64,000 nucleotides of DNA from Euonymus europaeus (lineage: Eukaryota > Streptophyta > Magnoliopsida > Celastrales > Celastraceae). The translations under genes were made by a program, and so were the position numbers. The notes under the pieces were generated by a model that was given only the letters and a program-made list of their open reading frames with translations, was not told where the DNA came from and made no database searches. This document shows positions 24,205 through 34,401 of this stretch, piece by piece. The stretch spans positions 6,386,001 to 6,450,000 of the forward strand of contig OY756960.1 in NCBI GenBank assembly GCA_963580455.1, in the 5' to 3' direction. Numbering within the stretch: the stretch's first letter is position 1; the number at the start of each line of letters is the position of its first letter.

Positions 24205-24335
24205 AACTTTTAACATTGAAAGATGCACTGATTCAAACCAAAATGAAAACATTGAAAGATGCACTAATGCAAACCAAAATGAAAACATTTAAAGATGCAC
24301 TAGTTCAAACAAAAAAGGTGCACTTATTCAAACAA
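24205..24335. repeat. 36 bp tandem repeat, three to four copies
   Basis: Units beginning ACATTGAAAGATGCACT and containing TTCAAACCAAAATGAAA repeat with a 36 bp period between the 3' ends of the two Harbinger genes. The last unit is diverged. Confidence 0.8.
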
Positions 24336-24610
24336 GTTCAAATGAAGAGGACAATAATCACCACTTCTATTTTATCATTCAAAGTTGACGTCCCCATGCC
24401 TTGCCCACAAATGCTCAACTAAGTCTTCTTGAAGACGACAATGTATGCTTCTATCTTTCAGCTTCTCACATCAAGCGAGGAACCTATTGTGGTCAAAGCG
24501 TTCATATCCAGAAGTGACTTCAGAAACATAAACTTCTTATAAGTAGTAGTTACCTTTCTCAAGCGACTTGTATAGATCACGTTCGTCTTCTACTATCATG
24601 TTATGCATTA

Positions 24611-24943
24611 GGAAAATGATATATATCCCATGGGGTTGTATCCCATGGGATCCCATATTTTATTTCATTGTATTATTACAATGGAATAACAGATTTTATT
24701 ACAATGGAATAATGTATTCCATTGTAATAATACGTATTCCATTGTACTAGAATCTGTTATTCCATTGTATTATTACAATGAAATATCTCATAAGTTATTC
24801 CATTGTATTATCCAATGGAATAACAGATTCTAGCACAGTGAAATAACGTATTCCATTGTAATAGTACGCATTCCACTGTAATAAAATCTGTTATTCCATT
24901 GTATTATACAATGGAATAAATTATGGGATATAAAACGACACTG
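24611..24943. mobile_element. 333 bp MITE with 9 bp target duplication (Mutator-like), rich in inverted repeats
   Basis: TATGCATTA stands on both sides (24602-24610 and 24944-24952), a perfect 9 bp duplication as made by Mutator-like elements. The two ends share a poorly conserved terminal repeat centred on TATATCCCAT. The interior is built of many copies of TATTCCATTGTAATA in both orientations and of AACAGATTCTA-like words, so each strand could fold into long hairpins. No coding capacity. Confidence 0.85.
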
Positions 24944-25936
24944 TATGCATTATAACACATGCCTTCATGATATTCTTGATTGTTGCTAACTTGAAAAATC
25001 GACATGGTTGTGCTGTGATATGGAACCCTTATTGGAGAACCCCGAAGGCACACTCGACATCTTTTCTTGCAAATTTCTGAGCCTTAGCATAGTTTTTCGC
25101 CTTTTGGGTCCCAGGCATTTGGATCATCTTGACAATAGTTGACCATTTTGGGTAGATACCATCAGCAAGATAATATCTCTTGTCGTATTCATGACCATTG
25201 ATGATGAAGTTCACTGGAGGAGCACAACCATTGATTACATCTGCAAAGACGGGAGCGCGTTCAACAACGTTGATGTCATTGAGTGAGTCGGGAAGACCAA
25301 AAAAAGAGTGTCATATCCACAAATCACGTGAGGTTACTGCTTCTAGTATCACAGTAGCATCACCACAATGGCCCTAGTAGTGACCTTTCCAACCGCTTGG
25401 ACAATTTTTCCAAGACCAATGTATACAATCAATGCTCTCAAGCATTCCTGGGAATCCACGCTCTTCATGCACATGGAGTAACCTTCCAACGTCATTTTGA
25501 GTTGGTGACCTCAAATACTCATCACCGAAAACACTAATCACAGCTTCAAGAAATCGTTTCATAGCCTCATTTGTTGTGCTCTCTGCTAGCCGAAGATATT
25601 CGTCAACCATGTCTCCAGAAACTCCATAACACAACATTCTCAGTGCAACAGTGACTTTTTGTAATGAAGATAAGCTCTCTGTGTGTGTAGCATTTTGACG
25701 TTGCACAAAGTAGTCATCTTAAGCTATAACAACATCATGAATGCGAAGAAATAAATTTTGACTCATTCGAAATCGTCCTCGAAATAACCTTTCAGGAAAT
25801 GTTGGGGTTGAGGCAAAATAATCATGCACCAAGTTTTCATGACCGGTCTTACGATCACGATTGATATGGACACGACCAAGAATAGAACCTCGACGTCTAC
25901 TTGCATCTCCCTCTTCACTTTCTCCTCCAATAGTAA

Positions 25937-26615
25937 GGGGTCGTTTGGTTTTTAGAATGGTTTGAGAGGGAATGGGAATGGGAATGAGAATGGAATGGGA
26001 ATGAGAATGAGAATGAGAGTGGGAATGATATTTTGATTCTCACGTTTGGTATGTATAAAAACTGGGAATGAGAATGGGAATGAAGTTGTGTTTTGTCCAT
26101 TATGTCCCTTCTTTACAATTATGTATAATCAATATATTTTATTGTGCATTTATAATTATATATAATTAACAAATTAAAATAAAATGGAGTCAAAATTATA
26201 TAATTAACAAATTATAATAACTAAAAAATTAAAATAAAATAAAATATATTAATTAATATTAATTTATCAAAATATATAATTAATATTTACAAATTAAAGT
26301 TAACAAAATTAAAGTTAATAAATTATATTTCTAACAAATTAAAATAAAATAAAATATATTAATTAATATTAATTTATCAAAATATATTAATTAATATTTA
26401 TTTGAGGACAAAATAGTCATTTTGTCCTCTATTCCACATGGAATGATTCATTCCCACGTAAAAAATATGGGAATGAAAATTGATGAGAGAGAGATGAGGG
26501 AATGGAATTGAGTATTCCATTCCCTCAATTTTTTTTAACACCAAATGATGGAATGGAATACCCCATTCCATATTCCACCTCCATTCCACCTCCATTCTCA
26601 CAACCAAACATCACC
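25937..26615. mobile_element. Tourist-like (PIF/Harbinger) MITE, 679 bp, TAA target duplication
   Basis: TAA flanks both ends (25934-25936 and 26616-26618). The ends read GGGGTCGTTTGGTTTTTAGA from the left and GGTGATGTTTGGTTGTGAGA from the right; both continue into AATGG and related GAATGGGAATG-type repeats. The AT-rich centre holds two direct copies of a roughly 62 bp unit (about 26228-26289 and 26337-26399). It interrupts the Harbinger transposase near its N-terminus. Confidence 0.88.
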
Positions 26616-27137
26616 TAAGAGAATTTGCTTGTAGAACCTCTTATTCGGTGGAGTCAAGGAGTTGTTGAGATTTTCTCCGAAAAAATTTAAACATTTTGAA
26701 ATTGAGATGAATACAAAGAAGAATAAATCAAGACTTGAGAGTGAGTGTTGGATGAGTTTTATGGAAGAAAACCACATCGTATATAGAATTTAAAAATATA
26801 GCCATTCTACTTTTCAACAAAATCACAATTATGTCATTTGCAATTCAAAATTCAAAAATATGATCATTGTACTATTTAAAAATGTTACAGTTACACATTT
26901 AAATTTTTAATGTCAAATTTCGAAATTCAAAATTTAGGGAACCAATATAGGGACACTGCTGGGTATGTATAGCTGAAATTGACTCTTTATCCTGAAAAGT
27001 GATCATGTAAATTGTTAGCATAGAGATAAAGATGGGGAAGCTGTTGAGAGTGCTCTAAGTACTACAACATAAACTATTTGTCGCCCTTTGTTCCACCCGC
27101 ATGTTGACCGATATTTGGTGATGGTTACTTGAGACTT

Positions 27138-28071
27138 TGAAAGTCGTCGCACTCACCAAGAACGTTAGTCAACGAATAATCGAAACAAAAAATTGCGGAA
27201 AATAAAAAATGAAAAATAATAAAAAAAAACGACACCAAGATTTTAACGAGGAAAACCCAACTTGGGAAAAACCTCGAGTCTATAAGCGACTAACCTTGAG
27301 GAACAATTCACTAAAACGAATCAAGAGTTACAACCTTATCTTTGAACTAAAGACCTTGCTCATACCTCCCATTCAGCAAATTGCTTCAACCTCTTCTCAA
27401 CCTAACCAAGGTAGAGTCTACTCTCGAATCTCTCAAGAGTAACACATAAGAAACTCTCAAATAATAATCTCCAATACAAATGTCCTCACTACAAATCACT
27501 CAAATAAATACTCAAGAACACACATGAAAAAGAAGTGATTTGCTTCTCACCAAAACCTAACACACGCTCAAGACACTTTGCAAGATAGTTTCCGTGTCCT
27601 CCAACTTAACGTGTGTGGAATACATATAAGTCCAGCTTGTCTTGTCAACGAAGACTCCTTCTTCCACCATAACTCTGAGCATTCTATCCCCTGAAGAGAT
27701 AAATCACACATCTAATACTGGAATTGATAATATATAAAATATCAAAGATAATCCATGGTAGTTACATGTTTAACTCACAATATAACTCTTATATGGTTAT
27801 CCATTCATGAATAGACTTCCTATCTTATCTATATAAGACAGTTCATTAACAATAAAACACTGCATGTCATCAAAAATAAAAGCCCATGCGTTAAAATCTT
27901 TAAGCCCGTGCAGATGAAGTAACTTACTCCACATACCGGAGTAACTTACTTCACTGCTCTGCATCTTCCAATTGACATACCTGCGAAGTAACTTACTCCA
28001 CATACTGGAGTAACTTACATCACCACTAAGCATCACCCAATTGTCATTCATGTATCAAACATAGACCAACA
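27138..28071 (-). repeat. 3' LTR of the SIRE-like element
   Basis: On the - strand it begins TGTTGG and ends TTTCA, with the short TG...CA border. Two palindromic boxes based on GAAGTAA/TTACTTC lie at 27915-27952 and 27984-28020. A TATA-like CTTATATAG is present between the boxes and the far end. Preceded on the - strand by the PPT. Confidence 0.95.
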
Positions 28072-28085
28072 AACTCCCCCTTGAC
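28072..28085 (-). other. Polypurine tract of the SIRE-like element
   Basis: On the - strand AAGGGGGAGTT lies immediately before the 3' LTR; it primes plus-strand DNA synthesis. Confidence 0.85.
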
Positions 28086-28397
28086 AATTGGGGGATCAAA
28101 ACACCATCTGGATTGAAAACCTGTAATGTAAACCAGGTGACCAATAGCCAAAGAATCATACATTCACCAAACATCAAAATATTTAAGGAGCAAGTATAAT
28201 CATCATAACCAGAACAAGATACCAAAAACAAATACCAAATAAACCAAACAAAGTACCAACTACAACCAAATAAACCAGAACAAACATCCGAACATAGTGT
28301 GTAACAACAAATGTTTATGTCAATGCTCCCCCTAAACTGTTAATATCAAGGCTCCCCCTATACTACTACTACTCCCCCTGTTTTGACCCACAAGTTG
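28086..28397 (-). other. Non-coding DNA between the extra ORF and PPT of the SIRE-like element
   Basis: No ORF. On the - strand it contains several G-runs (complement of CTCCCCCT at about 28325, 28350 and 28373), which resemble extra PPT-like tracts. Confidence 0.5.
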
Positions 28398-29666
28398 TCA
28401 CAGATGAGCACGTTTGCGAATCAACTGCAAAATATCAGTAGCTTCATCCTGATTGCGCTTGAGAGCAATAAGACGATCATGCAAATCAGACAAGGAAATG
28501 TTGTGCATATGAAAACTATGATCCACCTTGGATGCATTGTAGTCCACAGCCGAAGCTAACTCCGCACGAGTTGATGTGAGACTCTGGAGAGCTGGAAGAA
28601 CAGCAAGCTGAAAACCATCCAAAGTAGTATGTAGGGAAGTAACCTGCTCAGTAAGCAAAGTAACCTACTGGGACAAACCCTGCACTAAGGCAGTTAACTC
28701 AGAAGAGGAGGCAGAGGCGAGAGAAGGCACAGTAGGAGGTGCTGAAGTAGGCTGCACCAGAGGAGGACTAGGTGAAACAGTGTCAGCAACTGAAACAGCA
28801 GGAGGAACATGTGGAGATAGATAGGTACTACGCTGCACAGTTTTCAAGGAAATAGGAGGCCTTAATGGGATCAAATCTAGAGGCAAAACCACACCCTCAG
28901 ATTGTAAATATTTCGAAAGAAGGACTCCATAAGGCAGTTTGATAGTCTTGCGAGCTTGATGCTCCTTGACATACAAAATGTGTTTGAAAATCAAAGATGG
29001 AAGACAAATGGTCTTACCAGACAAGATAGCTTGGAGCAAAAGACAAAATCTCTCAGTCAAATCCCCATGGTGCTCAGTAGGCAAAATAGTAGAACAAATG
29101 AACAGATGAAGCATCTTATGACTGAGTCTAAGAAACCTTTGAGGAAGATTAGCCCCAAACAATCCTCCCTCATCCTTCCTCAGATAAACATGCAAATTCA
29201 TGAGCGACGGATGATCAGGCAGATCAAAAACATCAAACTCAAGCTCAGCCACACTGGGTATCCCAAGCACTTCACTTAACTTGTCAATAGAAAAATCAAA
29301 ACTAACGCCCCTAACAAAACAAGTAGTTTTATCCCCATCTCCATCCACTAAAGCAGTCAGATTGGCATAAAATTCTCTAATCAGAGAAACAGAGGTCATA
29401 CCAGTTAATGAAGCAAGCGGAGTCCAAGCCCGAGACAGAAACACATGGTCCAAATCTGGATCCTATAGAGACTCAAACTTGAAATTCCTCTCTGTATTCA
29501 AAACCCGATCAGCAAAATAAGCATCAAAACATGCTTTTGTGTCTTTAGAGAGAAACCTAGAGATACTCGTGGGTTTCTTGATTTTCTTTGCTGGTGGTGT
29601 CTCCTTCACAGCTTTGCCCTTTGCCATTGACGATGTACTCGCAGCCCCTTGCTTTCGTTTTGCCAT
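28398..29666 (-). pseudogene. Extra (env-position) ORF of the SIRE-like element, two in-frame stops
   Basis: The - strand frame runs from the ATG at 29664-29666 to a stop at 28398, 423 codons including the terminator, with in-frame TAG codons at 29463-29465 and 28665-28667. The N-terminus is basic (AKRKQGAAS, KKIKKPTS) and is followed by DKLSEVLGIP-type text found in putative plant transposon proteins. A Pro/Ser-rich linker (SPSPPLVQPTSAPPTVP) follows, and then a helical C-terminal part with hydrophobic heptads (LTEQVTSLHTTLDGF) that could form a coiled coil. ORFs in this position in SIRE elements have been called env-like, but I see no signal peptide or clear membrane anchor here, so the function is unknown. 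Counting on the same frame, the two stops are the only breaks. Confidence 0.75.
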
Positions 29667-30778
29667 GGATGAACCAAATTTAAGAGATAGCGAAGAAGAG
29701 GGTAGAAGAATTTGATTAGAACACAAACGTTTGGGCACGGTAGTGGAGATGAAATGAAAGAGAAGAACCAGAAGTGATGTAGGAAACTGAAAAGACGTTG
29801 CGCGGCTTTTTAGGAGAATTAAATTCTGGAAAAAGACAAAACTCACCTCTTGGTCAAAGAAGTCACGCGCTTTAAGGAGGGCAAAATGGTCAAAATAGCA
29901 ACAAATGCTGAATCTCAAGAATTTTTGAAAATCGTGTCTCATATTAATGGAGGGAAAGATGACTGACACACGTAACCAGGCATAATCTTTCCACTAGCAA
30001 TCAATTTATGAGATAAGTCAGAAAGTTACCTCACGACTCATGTAGGCAACCAACTAGATAAACTTCAGGTACTTGCAACTGATCCAAACACTAAAAACAT
30101 CATCCATATATATTAAATTCCAAAACAATTATGACTACCTGGATGGAATCTAGAAATTGATCAGTTTTGAACAACAACAGATGGGAATGAAGCACTTCAA
30201 GTAATATTTGAAAATCATTGAATTTACTATACCTTGCACCATGTATGTGAAATCTGAAGCATGTTATAAGATTTGTGACATGGTGTGTGATTTCAAGAAC
30301 TTGATAATCCCAATACTTAACATAATACACGAAATCAATGTGCACTAGGTTATCAAATCAATCACTCTTGACATTTTATTCTACATGAAACATTATACAC
30401 TACCCTTTTTATTTCAAAAGGAGAAGGTATGCTACCCATGGTGGCTTTCACAGTTATGTTGACGTGGCTCACTTTATTTCAAGAGATACACACTTTTTTT
30501 TTCCATAACGTAGCCCTTTCCATAGGTTTTCTGAATAATGGCATTGATCAAGAGTGATGTTCAAGAGACCTATGCAAAAGTTATCATGCATTATGCAAGC
30601 ATGACATTACAAGGAGAAATATGTGCAATACAACTTGTCCAATAACACATTCTTTTCACATCCATGAGCGGATTACCAATGAATAATCAATATGCACCAG
30701 AAAGTGATTTCATCACAACTGTGTTTTTCATAGAACAACTCATATCCCACACTCATGATGTCATAATGAACATAGAAT
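29667..30778 (-). other. Spacer between pol and the extra ORF of the SIRE-like element
   Basis: About 1.1 kb with no recognised domain. Because the extra ORF begins far from pol, it is likely expressed from its own or a spliced transcript; this is inference from layout only. Confidence 0.5.
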
Positions 30779-33700
30779 TTAATTAATAGATGTCACCCCT
30801 AGTGCTTTTCTCAAAATTTCAAACCTGTGCCTATCTAGAGGTTTTGTAAAAATATCAGCCAATTGATTGTCAGTGGAAATATATTCAAGAGTTACGAGAT
30901 TATTTTCAACAAGATCACGAATAAAATGATATCGAATCTCTATATGCTTTGTCCTAGAATGCTGAACAGGATTTTTTGATATGTTAATGGCACTTATGTT
31001 ATCACAAAAGACAGTGATACTTTCCTGATTCAATCCATAGTCGCAGACCATTTGTTTCATCCACAGTAATTGAGTACAACAGCTGCCCGCAGCTATGTAT
31101 TCAGCTTCTGTTGTTGATAAAGAAACAAAATTTTGCTTCTTACTGTGCCAAGATACAAGGTTAGTCCCAATATAGAAGCATCCACCTGAAGTACTCTTTC
31201 TATCGTCACTACATCCTGCCCAATCTGCATCTGAATATCCCGCAAGAGAAACATTAGTGTCTTGTGAATAATACAAACCATAATCCAATGTACCATTGAT
31301 GTACTTTAGAATCCTTTTTGCGGCTATCAAATGAGATTCTTTTGGATCAGATTGATACCTAGCACACACACATACACTAAATGCAACATCAGGCCTACTT
31401 GCAGTTAGATAAAGTAGGCTACCAATGATACTCCTGTACATAGTTTGATCAACTGACTTTCCTAACTTATCCTTGCTTAGCTTGACACTAGGACTCATAG
31501 GAGTTGGTGCTGGCTTACTTGAGCTTACTTCAAATTTTTTCACCAAATTTCGAGCATATTTCGATTGAGATGTGAAAATACCATCGTCTAGTTGTTTCAC
31601 CTGAAACCCTAGAAAATAAGTTAGTTCACCCATCATGCTCATTTCAAATTCAGATCTCATTAATTCACCAAAATCACGTGCAAGTTTGATAGAAGTGGAT
31701 CCAAAGATTATATCATCAACATATATTTGAGAAATAAGAACATGCTCATGATCTTTCTTGACAAATAACGTTTTATCCACTGTTCCTCTTATAAACCCTG
31801 CATTCAAAAGAAAAATGGTGAGTCTTTCATACCAAGCACGTGGTGCTTGTTTGAGACCATATAATGCTCTATTGAGTTTATAGACATGAGATGTATGCTT
31901 TGGATCCTCAAAACCTTGTGGTTGCTTAACATATACCTCCTCATGTAATAATCCATTTAGAAATGCACTTTTTACATCCATTTGAAATAATTTAAATTTC
32001 AGTAAGCATGCTATGGATAGTAGAATGCGTATGGATTCTAAATGTGCAACATGAGCAAATGTTTCATCAAAATCTATGCCTTCAACTTGTGTATATCCTT
32101 GTGCCACCAACCTAGCTTTGTTCCTTGTAATATTCCCATTTTCATCAGTTTTATTCTTGAAAATCTATTTTGTACCAATAATGTTGACATTATCCGGTCT
32201 AGGTACAAGTGTCCAAACATAATTCCTAGTGAATTGATTTAATTCCTCATGCATTGCATTTATCCAATTTTCATCATTCAAAGCATCTTTTACATTCTTA
32301 GGCTCTATATGAGACACATAGCATTTGTAACTTACCTCATTGTGGAGTTGCTTACGTGTTTTCATTGGAGCATTCACTTCACCAATAATCAAATCTTGAG
32401 GATGATTATTTTTAACTCGTTGTGAAGGATTCAATGTTTCTGAAGTAGGTTTGCTGCAAGCTACGTCATTTTTGCTTGGTTGCTGTTGATCTGAAGTAGG
32501 CTTGTCGCAAGTTACTTCACGTGAAACAGATTGCTTCTGCCTTGGTGAAGTAGGCTTGCTGCATGCTACTTCAGTTTCATCTGTTTGCTGCTGTCTGGAA
32601 GAAGTAAGTTGCTTGGAGGTTACTTCAGCTGGATCTGCATTTGTACTTTTGGCTTCATCCTTGTTTTCTTCAAGATTTGTAACTGGATCCAGAAATGAGC
32701 AGTCAGTTACATCTTTATTATTCGAACTGTCATCATGAACAATCACATTACATGATTCCATGATGGTTCTAGCTCTATTATTGAAAACACGATATGCATG
32801 ACTGTTCATTGAGTATCCCATAAATATTCCTTCATCACTACGAGTATCAAACTTACCAATGTTTTCTCTATCACGTAGAATAAAACATTTACTTCCAAAC
32901 ACCCGAAAATGCTTTACCGTGGGTTTCTTACCTTCCCAAAGTTCATAAGATGTAAATTTTGTACCCGTTCTAACATGCACTCGATTGGAGATGTAGCATG
33001 AAGTATTGATTGCTTCAGCCCAATATTTTTGAGCAACCTCTTTAGCATGCATCATCGTTCTTGCCATCTCTTGAAGCATTCGATTTTTCCTTTCAACTAC
33101 ACCATTCTGTTGTGGTGTTTTAGAAGTTGAATATTCATGCTTGATTCCAAATTGACTACAAAATAAATCAAATTTGGTATTTTCAAATTTCGTACCATGA
33201 TTAGTTCGAATTTTACACAAATGTAGATCATCATCCTTTTTAAAATTTGCCAACATCAAAAAGAGATCATAGAAGACATCAAAAGTTTCAGATTTTTCAC
33301 GTAAAAACCTTACCCATGTATACCTTGAAAAATCATCAACAATGACAAGAATGTACTTCTTACCTCCAACGCTTTCAGTTTGAGTTGGTCCCATTAGATC
33401 CATATGAAGATTTTCAAATGGTCTTGTAGTACTAATAATACTCACCTTTTTATGACTTGCTTTGACTTGCTTACCTAGTTGACAAGGTCCACATAATTCC
33501 TTTCTAGAACCAATCTTTGGTAATCCACGAACAATCTCTGAATTTGATATTTTCTGGAGATCATAAAAGTTTAGATGCCCTAACCTTTCATGCCATAATC
33601 TATCAGAAGAATCAATCATAGAATTACACAAAATTTTTGGAGTCACAGGAATTGTATAGCAATTGTCACTTGATCTTTCTCCTTGCAAAACACAAACTTG

Positions 33701-34310
33701 ATTAGTATCCAAAATCCTGCATTGATTCTTATTAAACACAGCAGTATAATTTGAATCGCATAAATGACTAATACTGATCAAGTTTGCTTTCAAACCTTCA
33801 ACATACAATACATCTTTTAGAATACACTCACTGGATGTTTTGACTGTACCTTTTCCTGTAATTGAAGCCAAACTGTCATCACCAAATTTAACTTTTCCAC
33901 CATCATATTCTTCAAATGATGAGAATAATGATTTGATTCCACTCATGTGACGTGAACAACCGCTGTCTAGATACCAAGAATCTTCCTTGAAAGCATTCAA
34001 AGCAGTATGAACTACTGCACATCTCAAGTCTGATTTCTTGATCCAAACTTTCTTGTATTTGGGGATTGCTGACAGTTGACTTTTGGCTTGAAAATGCTTT
34101 GGTAAATGTCCTGTTTCTTGAGAAAGAATGTCAAACCTGTTTTTAAGAAAATTCTTTTGAAACAAGTTTGAGTTAGTTATTCCTAGAAGATAAGATTTTG
34201 GAAAACCATACAATTTATGACAATATGGACGTCTATGACCTTTAATGCCACAGTGATGACACACGGGAATAAAATTAAACTTACCTTGAAACTTACCTTG
34301 CTAAACATTT
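30779..34310 (-). pseudogene. pol of the SIRE-like copia element (protease, integrase, RT, RNase H), nearly intact
   Basis: The - strand frame from about 34310 to 30779 is broken only by a TAG near 34302 and a TAG at 32165-32167 that replaces Trp in a GTKWIFKNK-type motif. Order: CCHC-like CHHCGIKGHRRPYC, protease WYLDSGCSRHMSG, GAG-pre-integrase LWHERLGHLN, and integrase (HMDLMGPT, VIVDDFSRYTWVRF, ERKNRML). Then come reverse transcriptase ([21 protein letters not shown]) and RNase H ([24 protein letters not shown]). In integrase the usual catalytic Asp of the DxG..F segment is Asn (IRTNHGTKFEN), which should abolish activity. A spacer after integrase holds four copies of a KPTS-containing peptide repeat. 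Confidence 0.92.
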
Positions 34311-34401
34311 TGTTTGCGATCAAGATTTGCCTTAAAGAAAGGCTGAGCTGTCCTACCAAATCTGTATGAAACATCATTATTTTGACAAAAAGATGTTTGA
34401 T

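Larger units (their letters stand above)
24375..26694 (-). pseudogene. PIF/Harbinger DDE transposase pseudogene (HARBI1-like nuclease), split by two MITEs
   Basis: On the - strand, from the ATG at 26692-26694, the sequence follows plant HARBI1-like transposases almost end to end. Visible marks are FPERLFRGRFRM, a helical region with CYGVSGDMVDEYLRLAEST, GMLESIDCIHWSWKNCP (first catalytic Asp), ILEAVTSRDLWIWHSFFG, YYLADGIYP (second Asp) and ARKDVECAFGVLQ (Glu). The tail is QEDLVEHLWARHG, with a stop at 24375-24377. Two insertions interrupt it: a Tourist-type MITE at 25937-26615 near the N-terminus and a 333 bp MITE at 24611-24943 that cuts CVIMH from NMIVEDERD. Leaving both MITEs aside, each with one copy of its target duplication, the frame continues across both sites. 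There are still stops inside, near 26645, 25722, 25373, 25028 and 24475. Inactive. Confidence 0.88.
23116..27055. mobile_element. PIF/Harbinger element, decayed (left end not found)
   Basis: A Myb/SANT-like ORF1 on the + strand converges on a DDE transposase on the - strand, the two-gene layout of plant PIF/Harbinger elements. A right end is proposed at 27055: read inward it is GAGCACTCTCAACAGCTTCC, a typical Harbinger-type terminus, and it is followed by TAA (27056-27058), the usual 3 bp target. I could not find the matching left terminus upstream of ORF1; the start given here is that of ORF1. Confidence 0.75.

Noticed and set aside
28956..29279. 107-codon + strand open frame inside the SIRE-like element
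   Set aside because: It lies antisense to the extra ORF of the element and has no domain.
32042..32738. Short + strand open frames inside the copia pol region
   Set aside because: They are shadows of the - strand pol frame and its peptide repeat.
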